Both the position numbers and the translations under genes were made by a program. Below are positions 1-5,562 of a stretch of 21,836 nucleotides of DNA, in pieces. This stretch comes from LBZV01 sp000993855 (GTDB lineage Bacteria; Patescibacteriota; Microgenomatia; Curtissbacterales; GWA2-41-24), in contig CAZBKB010000016.1 of the NCBI GenBank assembly GCA_964492425.1, positions 1 through 21,836 of the forward strand, given 5' to 3'. The number at the start of each line of letters is the position of its first letter. Within the stretch, counting starts at the first letter, position 1. Under the pieces are notes generated by a model, which searched no databases, was not told the DNA's origin, and was given only the letters and a program-made list of their open reading frames with translations.

Positions 1-74
1 TGGTAGCGGGGGCGGGAGTCGAACCCACTTCTGGAGATTATGAGCCTCCCGAGATGCCGTTTCTCTACCCCGCG
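1..74 (-). tRNA. Initiator tRNA-Met (anticodon CAU)
   Basis: The minus strand folds into a 74-nt cloverleaf with anticodon CAU in the loop CTCATAA and an encoded 3' CCA. Initiator marks are visible: position 1 is C and position 72 is U, so the top acceptor pair is mismatched, and the D stem has A11-U24, the purine-pyrimidine pair typical of bacterial initiators. The anticodon stem departs from the usual three G-C pairs: pairs 29-41, 30-40 and 31-39 are A-U, G-C and G-U. It lies 58 nt downstream of the ftsB-like gene with its own consensus promoter. An elongator tRNA-Met is less likely because of the 1-72 mismatch and A11-U24. Confidence 0.93.
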
Positions 75-99
75 TTGAAAATTAAAATCCTAAAGAGCT

Positions 100-128
100 A
101 TTCTAGCCTCAAAATGCCTCTTTGTCAA
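100..128 (-). promoter_or_regulatory. Sigma70-type promoter for the initiator tRNA
   Basis: On the minus strand a perfect -35 box TTGACA (128-123) is separated by exactly 17 nt from a -10 box TAGAAT (105-100). The predicted start is near 93, about 19 nt before the tRNA 5' end at 74. This is one of the two strongest promoters by sequence in the window. Confidence 0.75.
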
Positions 129-132
129 ACAA

Positions 133-489
133 CTAACTATCTCCAAAAATCAATCTTTGCCATTTTTTCCAGTTTGGCAGATTTCCCCTCGATTCGCGAA
201 TCGCTTCATACTCATCCTCATCACGCTCTCTTGGAATCACAAAAACTTCCTCCCCCTCACGCACCAACCCAAGCTTATTTCTTATCTCCTCCTCAGCAAA
301 CCTCTGACTCTTTTTATACTCAAGCTCACGCTTTAAATCTTCGTTTTCCCGTCTTAATTTTTCAAGCTTAGCTTCCTCGCTTGAAACTTGTTGAACAGTA
401 CTTTGAAACGAAAGTATTTTTCTTACACTGTTTGTAATTAAAAATATAGTGATCAACACCGCCAAAGTGAGCATCAAGTTTCTTTTCAT
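133..489 (-). CDS. FtsB/DivIC-like septum formation initiator protein
   Basis: This 118-residue protein has the FtsB/DivIC layout: a short cytoplasmic start (MKRN), one membrane segment at about residues 5-20, a heptad-rich coiled coil at about 31-62, then the conserved tail pattern AEEEIRNKLGLVREGE followed by a Val/Ile-Pro motif. FtsB-family proteins sit in the membrane and bridge FtsL and FtsQ at the division septum. An upstream in-frame ATG at 651 would add 54 residues, but that extension would run over the xer promoter (548-576) and leave 6 nt to the divergent xer start. The ATG at 489 gives a normal family length and follows a TATAAT box. The C-terminus ends in a Trp/Asn/Lys-rich stretch (GNLPNWKKWQ). 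FtsL-like and DivIC-like roles cannot be separated from sequence alone. Confidence 0.8.
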   Translation of the reverse strand: MKRNLMLTLAVLITIFLITNSVRKILSFQSTVQQVSSEEAKLEKLRRENEDLKRELEYKKSQRFAEEEIRNKLGLVREGEEVFVIPRERDEDEYEAIRESRGNLPNWKKWQRLIFGDS

Positions 490-505
490 ACCAAGGCTAA
501 ATACT

Positions 506-511
506 ATTATA
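506..511 (-). promoter_or_regulatory. Possible -10 box for the ftsB-like gene
   Basis: A perfect TATAAT on the minus strand ends 16 nt before the ATG at 489, giving a predicted leader of about 10 nt. No convincing -35 is present (GTGTCT at 17 nt). It supports the downstream start choice. Confidence 0.4.
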
Positions 512-547
512 TAAGGAAAAAAGCAATCAGACACATAGTAAACACTA

Positions 548-576
548 TTGACAGAGCCCATAGCAAGAGTTATACT
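548..576 (+). promoter_or_regulatory. Sigma70-type promoter for the xer gene
   Basis: Perfect TTGACA (548-553), a 17-nt spacer and TATACT (571-576) face the recombinase gene. The predicted start is near 583, leaving a leader of about 75 nt. The site falls inside the N-terminal extension of the divergent ftsB-like reading frame, which argues that the extension is not coding. Confidence 0.7.
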
Positions 577-657
577 TACCATTAGCTTCAACCTGCTACT
601 TAATAAAGCTGCCCATGAGAAGTCAATTTCTCGCCCAAACAAAGCTGCCATAAATAA

Positions 658-1533
658 GTGAAAAAGTTACAAGAAGTACATAAGGAATTCATCGATCACC
701 TAAGAGGCCGCAAGCGCGCCTCCGCAACCGTACTTGCTTACGGCAAGGACATCGAACAGCTAGTAAATTTTCTCTCAGAACTCCAAAAGGTGCATGTTCA
801 CGAAGTAAAACCCGAAGATATCAAGACATTTTTAGACAAACTCCAAAACAGCGGGTACACTCAGAAATCCCTTTCCAGAAAACTCAACTCTACCAAAACA
901 TTTTTCAGATTCTTAAAAGTCAAAGAGTACATAACAGACGACCCCGCAAGTTTGGTCGAACACCCCAAATTCGAAACCAAACCGCCAAGAATCTTAACTC
1001 CAATTGAATACAGGGCACTTCGCGACACGGCAAGAGATGACATAAGAATCGCAGCTATTATCGAAATTCTACTGCAAACTGGAATCAGAATCGGAGAGCT
1101 AGCAAACCTAAAGTTAGATGACGTCACCTTCGGTCAAGATAACAAAGAAGGCAATCTCTACGTTCGCCCGCAAGAAAACAGGGGCGAGCGCACTGTCCCA
1201 CTCAACCGCGCCGCAGAAACAGCATTAAAAAAATACATAGAAGTAAGATCAAAAACCCCAAACAGAGCGCTTTTTGTCACTAAAACCGGCAAACCGCTCC
1301 TGGTCAGAAACATCAGAACAGCAATCGACAGGTACTACAAAAAAGCTGGTATCACCGGTGCAAAAGTGAACGATCTCAGACACACTTGGGTAGCACATCA
1401 CCTGTCAAGTGGTGCATCACTAGTGCTAATTTCAAAAATCGCCGGCCATAAAAGGCTTTCCACAACAGAGCGATATCTCACACTCATCCAATCCCCCAAG
1501 GGCGAGGAAAAGTTAAAGCTAGAGCAGTTATAA
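658..1533 (+). CDS. xerC: Xer-type tyrosine recombinase
   Basis: This 291-residue protein has the two-domain XerC/XerD plan: an N-terminal SAM-like DNA-binding domain at about 5-95 and a catalytic domain from about 110. Visible catalytic positions are R144 (TGIRIGELANL), R241 in NDLRH, H264 (AGHKRLSTTERY) and the nucleophile Y273. The first histidine of the HxLRH box is Asn238, and the beta-hairpin that normally carries the catalytic lysine reads QENRGER without lysine. Xer recombinases resolve chromosome dimers at dif; integrases of similar build move mobile elements, and the altered residues leave the role open. Start is GTG with no Shine-Dalgarno but a strong promoter upstream. The last residues GEEKLKLEQL are encoded a second time downstream. 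XerC versus XerD cannot be decided, so the symbol is family level. Confidence 0.8.
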   Translation: MKKLQEVHKEFIDHLRGRKRASATVLAYGKDIEQLVNFLSELQKVHVHEVKPEDIKTFLDKLQNSGYTQKSLSRKLNSTKTFFRFLKVKEYITDDPASLVEHPKFETKPPRILTPIEYRALRDTARDDIRIAAIIEILLQTGIRIGELANLKLDDVTFGQDNKEGNLYVRPQENRGERTVPLNRAAETALKKYIEVRSKTPNRALFVTKTGKPLLVRNIRTAIDRYYKKAGITGAKVNDLRHTWVAHHLSSGASLVLISKIAGHKRLSTTERYLTLIQSPKGEEKLKLEQL

Positions 1534-1568
1534 AACTTTTCCGAGCAGTTTACCCTAAGCAAAGTCAG

Positions 1569-1601
1569 GGGGAGGAAAAACTTAAACTCGAGCAACTGTA
1601 A
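1569..1601 (+). pseudogene. Remnant 3' end of a second xer gene
   Basis: These 33 nt encode GEEKLKLEQL plus stop, the same ten residues and stop that end the intact xer gene at 1501-1533, in a different frame 68 nt downstream. Nine of 33 bases differ and all nine changes are synonymous. The frame stays open upstream back to about 1533 and reads PKQSQ just before, resembling the intact QSPKGEE. A fragment that diverged only synonymously was once under protein-level selection, so it is best read as the tail of another xer allele. Confidence 0.65.
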
Positions 1602-1609
1602 GCGAGCTC

Positions 1610-1638
1610 TTGACACCCAAAGTTCAATACTGGATACT
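1610..1638 (+). promoter_or_regulatory. Promoter for the Pro-rich hypothetical gene
   Basis: TTGACA (1610-1615), a 17-nt spacer and GATACT (1633-1638). The predicted start near 1645 is about 10 nt before the ATG at 1655. The TTG inside the -35 box could be misread as a start codon 15 codons upstream. Confidence 0.5.
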
Positions 1639-1654
1639 AGAAACGTTTTCTAAC

Positions 1655-2371
1655 ATGGGAATTCTAAGACCGGGCGAGGGCAATGACGGCTCGCCACAAC
1701 CAGAGGCAACACCAGCCCCAAGCAACATACTTAATCTCCTAAGCCTATCCCCACAAGATAGAGAAAGTTATCGACATTTGCTTGTTAGCAGAGAAGCAAC
1801 CCAAAACGGAATAAAGTATTACCAAGACCACGCACAAAACATCACCAGTGCTCCAGAAGTAAACATTGGAGAATTGGCTATTCCAGTACACGTTTCGGAT
1901 AAATCTAACCTTGTAAATGCCATCTACACCCAAATTAATCAACAAGAAGCCGCACTGCAAAACTTGGATCCGGAGAAAGCAAAGTTAATCAGGGTTCACC
2001 TGCAAGCTTTCGCCGAAGGTTACGCACAAGGTGCGATCGAAGCAAAAGATTGGGAAACAGCACTGAAATCTTATGACACAACAACAGAAGGAGGCATAAT
2101 CCAAAAACCGGATATTATTAAACAACTGGCAGACGCCTTCGCGGAAAATACAGAAGTCAGAAATCAAATGGCAGACCTTATCGAAAATCTCATTGCAAAA
2201 AGAGGCTCAAGTGTTCCGCCATCAAGCAGCGAAATTCCGCATACCTCAACACTTCATACAACCTCACCGATTAGTCCACCAGTAGATGGCACTCCACCAC
2301 TAGTGGGAATTGATGGGCAGATCCTTCGTCCGGTTCCTCGCCCACCAGACACCAATAATTTGGGAAACTAG
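1655..2371 (+). CDS. Hypothetical protein with helical core and Pro/Ser-rich tail
   Basis: I do not recognise this 238-residue protein. It has a Gly/Pro/Ala-rich start (about 1-25), a predominantly helical and acidic middle (about 30-185) rich in Gln, Glu, Ala and Asp, and a low-complexity tail of Ser, Pro and Thr (about 190-238). There is no signal peptide or membrane segment, so it is probably cytoplasmic. The ATG at 1655 is preferred over the TTG at 1610 because that TTG is part of a TTGACA promoter box and the ATG lies about 10 nt after the predicted transcription start. No Shine-Dalgarno is visible. Its stop overlaps by 4 bp the stop of the convergent small membrane gene. Confidence 0.65.
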   Translation: MGILRPGEGNDGSPQPEATPAPSNILNLLSLSPQDRESYRHLLVSREATQNGIKYYQDHAQNITSAPEVNIGELAIPVHVSDKSNLVNAIYTQINQQEAALQNLDPEKAKLIRVHLQAFAEGYAQGAIEAKDWETALKSYDTTTEGGIIQKPDIIKQLADAFAENTEVRNQMADLIENLIAKRGSSVPPSSSEIPHTSTLHTTSPISPPVDGTPPLVGIDGQILRPVPRPPDTNNLGN

Positions 2372-2523
2372 CTTTTTTTCTTAAAGAGGCTCAATACAAC
2401 ATCCAAAATCAAAAGTAAAATCATCGGAATAATCAGCGCCCGCCAGAACCACGAAACGTAAAACACCAAAACCACTCCCCCAACCGCCAACAGTACAAAA
2501 AACAGTTTTGCTAAAAGATTCAT
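2368..2523 (-). CDS. Small two-segment membrane protein
   Basis: This 51-residue hydrophobic peptide has two predicted membrane segments (about 5-22 and 25-43, joined by a Trp-Phe-Trp-Arg turn) and a basic KKKS end. The frame opens upstream to 2568, but that ATG lies upstream of the TATACT box at 2560-2555; the internal ATG at 2523 gives a leader of about 25 nt. No family is recognised. It is convergent with the Pro-rich gene, sharing CTAG at 2368-2371. Hydrophobicity, a clean start and the basic end favour a real gene, but a peptide this short could be spurious. Confidence 0.5.
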   Translation of the reverse strand: MNLLAKLFFVLLAVGGVVLVFYVSWFWRALIIPMILLLILDVVLSLFKKKS

Positions 2524-2554
2524 AAAAAACTTGAATTTCAAAGCTAACTCTGTT

Positions 2555-2562
2555 AGTATACT
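2555..2562. promoter_or_regulatory. Palindromic -10 element AGTATACT
   Basis: AGTATACT reads as TATACT on both strands, between the divergent small membrane gene (2523, minus) and the carbonic anhydrase-like gene (2621, plus). Upstream hexamers are weak on both sides (TTGCGG at 18 nt for minus; TTGAAT 20 nt away for plus), so shared use is plausible but unproven. Confidence 0.35.
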
Positions 2563-2566
2563 GCCC

Positions 2567-2612
2567 AAAGGATTCTTCCCGCAAACGCTGTTTGCCGCGA
2601 AGGCCTTTTTTT
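2567..2612 (+). terminator. Intrinsic terminator-like hairpin before the carbonic anhydrase gene
   Basis: AAAGG (2567) pairs with CCTTT before a run of seven T (2606-2612). Inside is a second hairpin, GCAAAC-gct-GTTTGC. It ends 8 nt before the next ATG, so it could end transcripts arriving from the Pro-rich gene or act as an attenuator just after the 2557-2562 box. Its outer stem resembles that of the element at 3348-3391. Confidence 0.5.
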
Positions 2613-2620
2613 AAAAGGAA

Positions 2621-3307
2621 ATGACTGAACGAAAAAAGCCTGATGAGGATCCTCAAACGGAAACAAAAATGCGACACGAACCACTAGTATTAAAATGTAT
2701 CGACTTTAGAACAACCGAAGATACTATCGCCTGGCTTAAAAGCCAGGGTATTGAAGAAGGCACTTATCACCTTTATGCATCAGCAGGCGCATCCGGCAAC
2801 CCGGAAGGTTTCATTCAAACTGTTCAAGCAGAACAGCCTGTTTCAACTTTAGTCGCCGATCACGAAGACTGCGGTTTTTACAAAAAAAACGGCGGTGACT
2901 CACCAAGAAAGCACAAACACAATCTAGAAGTGCTTGGCGCCACCTTGCATATTGGAAACCCAGACATCAACTACACCCATCATCTCATCCCCGTCAAAGA
3001 TGAACGTCATACCTGCACGGCAACGGCAATTATTTTAGGTGAGCCCGATTTGGTTAAAATGGCTCGAGACAATTTAAGAGAGCAAGGTTTGACAAACGAC
3101 TATGATGAAATCGCACGTCCTTACAAGCTAAGAGTTGACGATGAGACAATCTGGAATGACCTGGAAATTTCACTCACACTTCATCACCCATCAAAAATAT
3201 TCCTTTTCGAAAAAGACGAGGGTAATATTCATAGACTAATGGAGAAAATAAAACAGGTTGCCGAAAACATTCACGTAGAACCAATCATCCTGCCGCAAGT
3301 AGCCTAA
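2621..3307 (+). CDS. Beta-class carbonic anhydrase-like protein
   Basis: This 228-residue protein carries the beta carbonic anhydrase zinc signature: C26-x-D28-x-R30 near the start of the domain and H81-x-x-C84 later. The expected Asp-Arg dyad partner is present, and the ASAGASGNPEG stretch (about 53-63) resembles the conserved Gly-rich loop. Such enzymes interconvert CO2 and bicarbonate in the cytoplasm. The first 16 residues are charged and could be spurious; a second ATG at 2669 starts MRHEPLVLKCIDF. AAGGA lies almost against the first ATG, too close for a normal Shine-Dalgarno. The C-terminal third is diverged, so a related zinc protein cannot be excluded. It lies directly upstream of the ATP synthase operon but is separated by a terminator. 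Confidence 0.7.
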   Translation: MTERKKPDEDPQTETKMRHEPLVLKCIDFRTTEDTIAWLKSQGIEEGTYHLYASAGASGNPEGFIQTVQAEQPVSTLVADHEDCGFYKKNGGDSPRKHKHNLEVLGATLHIGNPDINYTHHLIPVKDERHTCTATAIILGEPDLVKMARDNLREQGLTNDYDEIARPYKLRVDDETIWNDLEISLTLHHPSKIFLFEKDEGNIHRLMEKIKQVAENIHVEPIILPQVA

Positions 3308-3311
3308 ACTC

Positions 3312-3340
3312 TTGCCCAAGCTGCAATATTTTGCTAAGAT
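3312..3340 (+). promoter_or_regulatory. Possible extended -10 promoter ahead of the terminator hairpin
   Basis: TTGCCC (3312-3317), 17 nt, then TAAGAT (3335-3340) preceded by TGC, an extended -10. Its start near 3347 would fall at the base of the hairpin at 3348-3391, so it would yield a very short RNA or an attenuated atp transcript. It may be chance. Confidence 0.3.
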
Positions 3341-3347
3341 TGGCGAG

Positions 3348-3391
3348 AAGGACTTCTTGTCCGCCTACAGGCGAGACGAAAGCCCTTTTTT
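3348..3391 (+). terminator. Intrinsic terminator between carbonic anhydrase gene and atp operon
   Basis: Outer stem AAGGaCTTc (3348-3356) pairs with GAAAGcCCTT, and an inner hairpin GTCCGCC-TACA-GGCGaGAC sits on top; a T6 run follows (3386-3391). It lies 41 nt after the carbonic anhydrase stop and 35 nt before atpB, so it most simply ends the upstream transcript. GGAC (3351) can also pair with GTCC (3359) in an alternative fold. Confidence 0.65.
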
Positions 3392-3405
3392 GGAACTTAA
3401 AAGGT

Positions 3406-3411
3406 TATAAT
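3406..3411 (+). promoter_or_regulatory. -10 box of the atp operon promoter
   Basis: A perfect TATAAT 14 nt before the atpB ATG predicts a leader of about 8 nt, matching other short-leader genes here. No good -35 is present because the terminator T run occupies that place. Confidence 0.45.
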
Positions 3412-3425
3412 CAAGTAAAGTTAAA

Positions 3426-4277
3426 ATGGCAGCAGTCCACGTTTCACTTGCAGCAGAAAAACTGTTTAATATCGGACCTTTCCCCGTTACTAACAGCGTT
3501 ATCACAACCTGGATCGTAACCCTAATCCTTCTCACCTTCGCTTATTTTGCCACAAAAAAAATGAGTCTCGTCCCATCTCCAATCCAAAATATCGCAGAAA
3601 TCATGGTAGAAGAGCTTCAAGGTTTAGTCTCCTCAATTGCCGAAGATAAAACTAAAGTTTTTCTACCAATTATCGCTACCTTTTTCTTTTTTATTCTTTT
3701 CGGTAATTACTTTGGCTTACTACCCGGTGTCGGATCAATTGGGTTCTGGAAAGAACACAATCAGCAAGAAGTAACAAATACCACGAAGGAGCCAAAGGAG
3801 ACAATCAACGAAACTTACGAAAAAACCTCTGGCTCTTCTGACTCATCTGTCACCTCTGGCTCATCCCAAAAAACTTTTGTTCCTTACCTTAGAGGAATCA
3901 ATGCAGACCTCAATACCACCTTGGCACTGGCTATTGTTTCTGTAATTATCACGCACTATCTGGCTATCAAATACTTAGGCCTCGGAAGTTATATTGGTAA
4001 ATTCTTAAGCCTTAATCCAATCTTCCTTTTTGTAGGCCTCCTGGAACTCTTTGGCGAATTTACCAAGATCGCTTCACTCTCTTTTCGTTTATTTGGAAAT
4101 ATCTTTGCAGGAGAGGTTTTGCTAACAACCGCAACCACAACAATTTTTGCCTACATTGTACCGATTCCTTTTTACTTTTTAGAATTTTTAGTCGCCTTCA
4201 TCCAGGCACTCATTTTCTCTATGCTTACACTTGTTTTTATGGTAATCTTAACTGAAAAACACGCGGCAGAACACTAA
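3426..4277 (+). CDS. atpB: ATP synthase F0 subunit a
   Basis: This 283-residue membrane protein is subunit a, the stator half-channel for protons against the c-ring. The essential arginine is R221 in the motif SLSFRLFGNIFAGE, with E230 nine residues on, and the late conserved Gln is Q250 in FIQALIF. About five to six membrane segments are visible. Between the segments ending near 102 and starting near 155 is a polar loop of about 45 residues rich in Lys, Glu, Thr and Ser (about 108-150), unlike the short loop usual there; the following RGINADLNTTLALA is conserved. It opens the operon B-E-F-H-A-G-D-x-C, with a TATAAT box 14 nt upstream and no Shine-Dalgarno. Confidence 0.97.
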   Translation: MAAVHVSLAAEKLFNIGPFPVTNSVITTWIVTLILLTFAYFATKKMSLVPSPIQNIAEIMVEELQGLVSSIAEDKTKVFLPIIATFFFFILFGNYFGLLPGVGSIGFWKEHNQQEVTNTTKEPKETINETYEKTSGSSDSSVTSGSSQKTFVPYLRGINADLNTTLALAIVSVIITHYLAIKYLGLGSYIGKFLSLNPIFLFVGLLELFGEFTKIASLSFRLFGNIFAGEVLLTTATTTIFAYIVPIPFYFLEFLVAFIQALIFSMLTLVFMVILTEKHAAEH

Positions 4278-4345
4278 ACAATAAACATGAAACCAGAAAT
4301 AATAAAAAGAGTTTATAGTTTAGTATTTATAGTTTCCAGTTCAAA
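4278..4345 (+). repeat. Inverted 7-nt-period repeat array before atpE
   Basis: The gap after atpB breaks into 7-nt units: a left half with units such as ACAATAA and ACATGAA (4278-4305) and a right half with units such as GTTTATA and GTTTAGT (4311-4345). The right word is roughly the reverse complement of the left, so the halves can pair loosely. The array ends at the atpE Shine-Dalgarno. Units are degenerate; this is the weakest of the four arrays. Confidence 0.55.
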
Positions 4346-4355
4346 AGGGGGTGAT
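4344..4355 (+). promoter_or_regulatory. Extended Shine-Dalgarno site of atpE
   Basis: AAAGGGGGTGAT matches the full anti-Shine-Dalgarno tail of 16S rRNA apart from one G-U type change (canonical AAAGGAGGTGAT). GGGGGTGAT is 5 nt from the TTG at 4361 and decides that start. The same word at the same distance precedes the TTG of the cupredoxin gene. Confidence 0.85.
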
Positions 4356-4360
4356 AAAGC

Positions 4361-4567
4361 TTGGAAATAGTACTTGCAAAAGGTGCAGTTATCGCAATCG
4401 GTGGTTTCTTTCCAGCACTTGCAATCGGTATGATTGGCGCCAAAGCCATGGAATCCATCGGTAGAAATCCGGAAGCTGCGGGTAAAATCCTACCACCCAT
4501 GCTTATCGGGATGGCTCTTGCCGAAGCGATTGCAATTTACGCCCTGATTCTTGCATTCACAGGATAA
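4361..4567 (+). CDS. atpE: ATP synthase F0 subunit c
   Basis: This 68-residue proteolipid has two membrane helices joined by the polar loop R35-N36-P37. The ion-carrying carboxylate is E55 in helix 2 (MALAEAIAIY). Helix 1 has P18 but no Gln four residues later, and no Ser/Thr follows E55, so the sodium-binding signature is absent and proton coupling is expected. Subunit c forms the rotating ring in the membrane. Translation starts at TTG, fixed by the extended Shine-Dalgarno at 4344-4355; this strong site may supply the many copies of c needed per complex. Length is slightly below the usual 70-80 residues. Confidence 0.97.
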   Translation: MEIVLAKGAVIAIGGFFPALAIGMIGAKAMESIGRNPEAAGKILPPMLIGMALAEAIAIYALILAFTG

Positions 4568-4668
4568 GCGCTAAACAACCAACGTCTAACGACTAAAGCC
4601 AAACGACAAGTTACAAGACATTAATCAGCATTCGTCGTTAAGCGTTAGTCTTTAAGCGTAACAAACCT
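4568..4668 (+). repeat. Inverted 7-nt-period repeat array before atpF
   Basis: The whole 101-nt gap reads in steps of seven. Left units (about 4575-4609) follow a consensus near ACGACTA; right units (4631-4658) follow TTAAGCG/TTAGTCT, its rough reverse complement, with TTAAGCG occurring exactly twice, two units apart. Aligning the left arm with the reverse complement of the right gives 21 matches in 29 positions, so a long imperfect hairpin with a loop near 4610-4630 is possible. The right arm ends about 8 nt before the atpF ATG and no Shine-Dalgarno is present. Confidence 0.75.
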
Positions 4669-5175
4669 ATGGACATATTAAATAATTTCGGGGTACAACC
4701 TACCCTTTTATTTGGGCAAATAGTAAATTTCTTGATAATTCTTTTCTTATTGAAGAAGTTCTTCTATGGAAAAATTCTTGATGCCCTAGAGCAGCGCAAA
4801 AAAAGGATTGAGGAAAGTCTAAAAAATGCAGATACCATTGAGTTGAAACTTAAAGAAACAGAAGAGAAAAGTACAAAAATCATTGAAGATATCCAATCCC
4901 AAGCTCAAAAAATAATTGCAGAAGCAAAAAGCCAAGCATCAGAAATTGCAGCAAAGGCTTCACAAGACGCACAAAAAACTATCCAGGAAGCAGTGATTGC
5001 TGCTCAAGACCAAATAGAGACAGAACGCGAAAAAATGAAAGAGAAACTTCAAGAGGAAACTCTAACTCTAATCGTAGAAGTGGCCAAAAAAGTTTTAGGT
5101 AGAAATTTAAAGACAGCGGAAAAACAGAATTTGACAAAGCAGGCAATCATAGAAACAGTCAGGAAAATACAGTGA
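4669..5175 (+). CDS. atpF: ATP synthase F0 subunit b
   Basis: This 168-residue protein has one N-terminal membrane helix (about 12-32, within LLFGQIVNFLIILFLL) followed by a long charged Ala/Glu/Lys/Gln-rich coiled coil to about residue 140. This is the plan of the b subunit, which dimerises as the peripheral stalk and holds F1 against rotation through delta. Length is normal for bacteria (about 155-175). It ends with TGA overlapping the GTG start of atpH by 4 nt (GTGA), so the two are probably translationally coupled. The TGA stop also shows that UGA is not recoded here. No Shine-Dalgarno is visible before its ATG, which instead follows the array at 4568-4668. Confidence 0.95.
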   Translation: MDILNNFGVQPTLLFGQIVNFLIILFLLKKFFYGKILDALEQRKKRIEESLKNADTIELKLKETEEKSTKIIEDIQSQAQKIIAEAKSQASEIAAKASQDAQKTIQEAVIAAQDQIETEREKMKEKLQEETLTLIVEVAKKVLGRNLKTAEKQNLTKQAIIETVRKIQ

Positions 5176-5555
5176 GATCAGGTAAAAAATATTACGAGAC
5201 TATAGCAAAAACATTTTATAAAAAAAGCCTAAAGAATGATCTTGTCGACGAAAAAAAAGTGAGAACAGTACTTAGCATACTTGTAAGCGAAAAACCAGCA
5301 GGTCTATCCTCAATTCTCAAGGCTTACAAACGGTTTGTCACCAATAAGCTTGCAAGTGAACAAGTTGTAATGGAAACAAACAGTAAAACTCCCATTCAAA
5401 AAAGTATTATCGAAAATTTAATAAGAAAAACCGGTGCACAAAGGGTAATAAACAAAATAAACCCTCAAATAGTCTTTGGTGTGAAAGTTCACCACGGTGA
5501 TTGGGTTTGGGACGATACACTAGACGGAAAATTACAACAAATCATAAATAATTAA
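5172..5555 (+). CDS. atpH: ATP synthase F1 subunit delta, short form
   Basis: Position between atpF and atpA and the C-terminal pattern (NPQIVFGVKVHHGDWVWDDT, then a final helix) identify the delta/OSCP subunit that joins the b stalk to the top of F1. The protein is only 127 residues against about 175-180 usually. The C-terminal domain is present, while the N-terminal helical bundle that binds alpha is reduced to about 70 residues. The start is GTG overlapping the atpF stop; no earlier start is possible without running further into atpF. No frameshift is evident, so the shortening looks natural. Confidence 0.85.
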   Translation: MRSGKKYYETIAKTFYKKSLKNDLVDEKKVRTVLSILVSEKPAGLSSILKAYKRFVTNKLASEQVVMETNSKTPIQKSIIENLIRKTGAQRVINKINPQIVFGVKVHHGDWVWDDTLDGKLQQIINN

Positions 5556-5562
5556 ATAAATT

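Noticed and set aside
490..651. N-terminal extension of the ftsB-like frame to an ATG at 651
   Set aside because: It overlaps a perfect TTGACA-17-TATACT promoter for xer, lacks a Shine-Dalgarno, makes the protein too long for the family and would leave 6 nt between divergent starts.
3341..3395. Riboswitch upstream of atpB
   Set aside because: Alternative pairings exist, but no known aptamer core is recognisable and the segment is short; a terminator of the upstream gene is simpler.
4361..4567. Sodium-coupled c-ring
   Set aside because: The helix 1 Gln and the Ser/Thr after the helix 2 Glu that bind sodium are absent.
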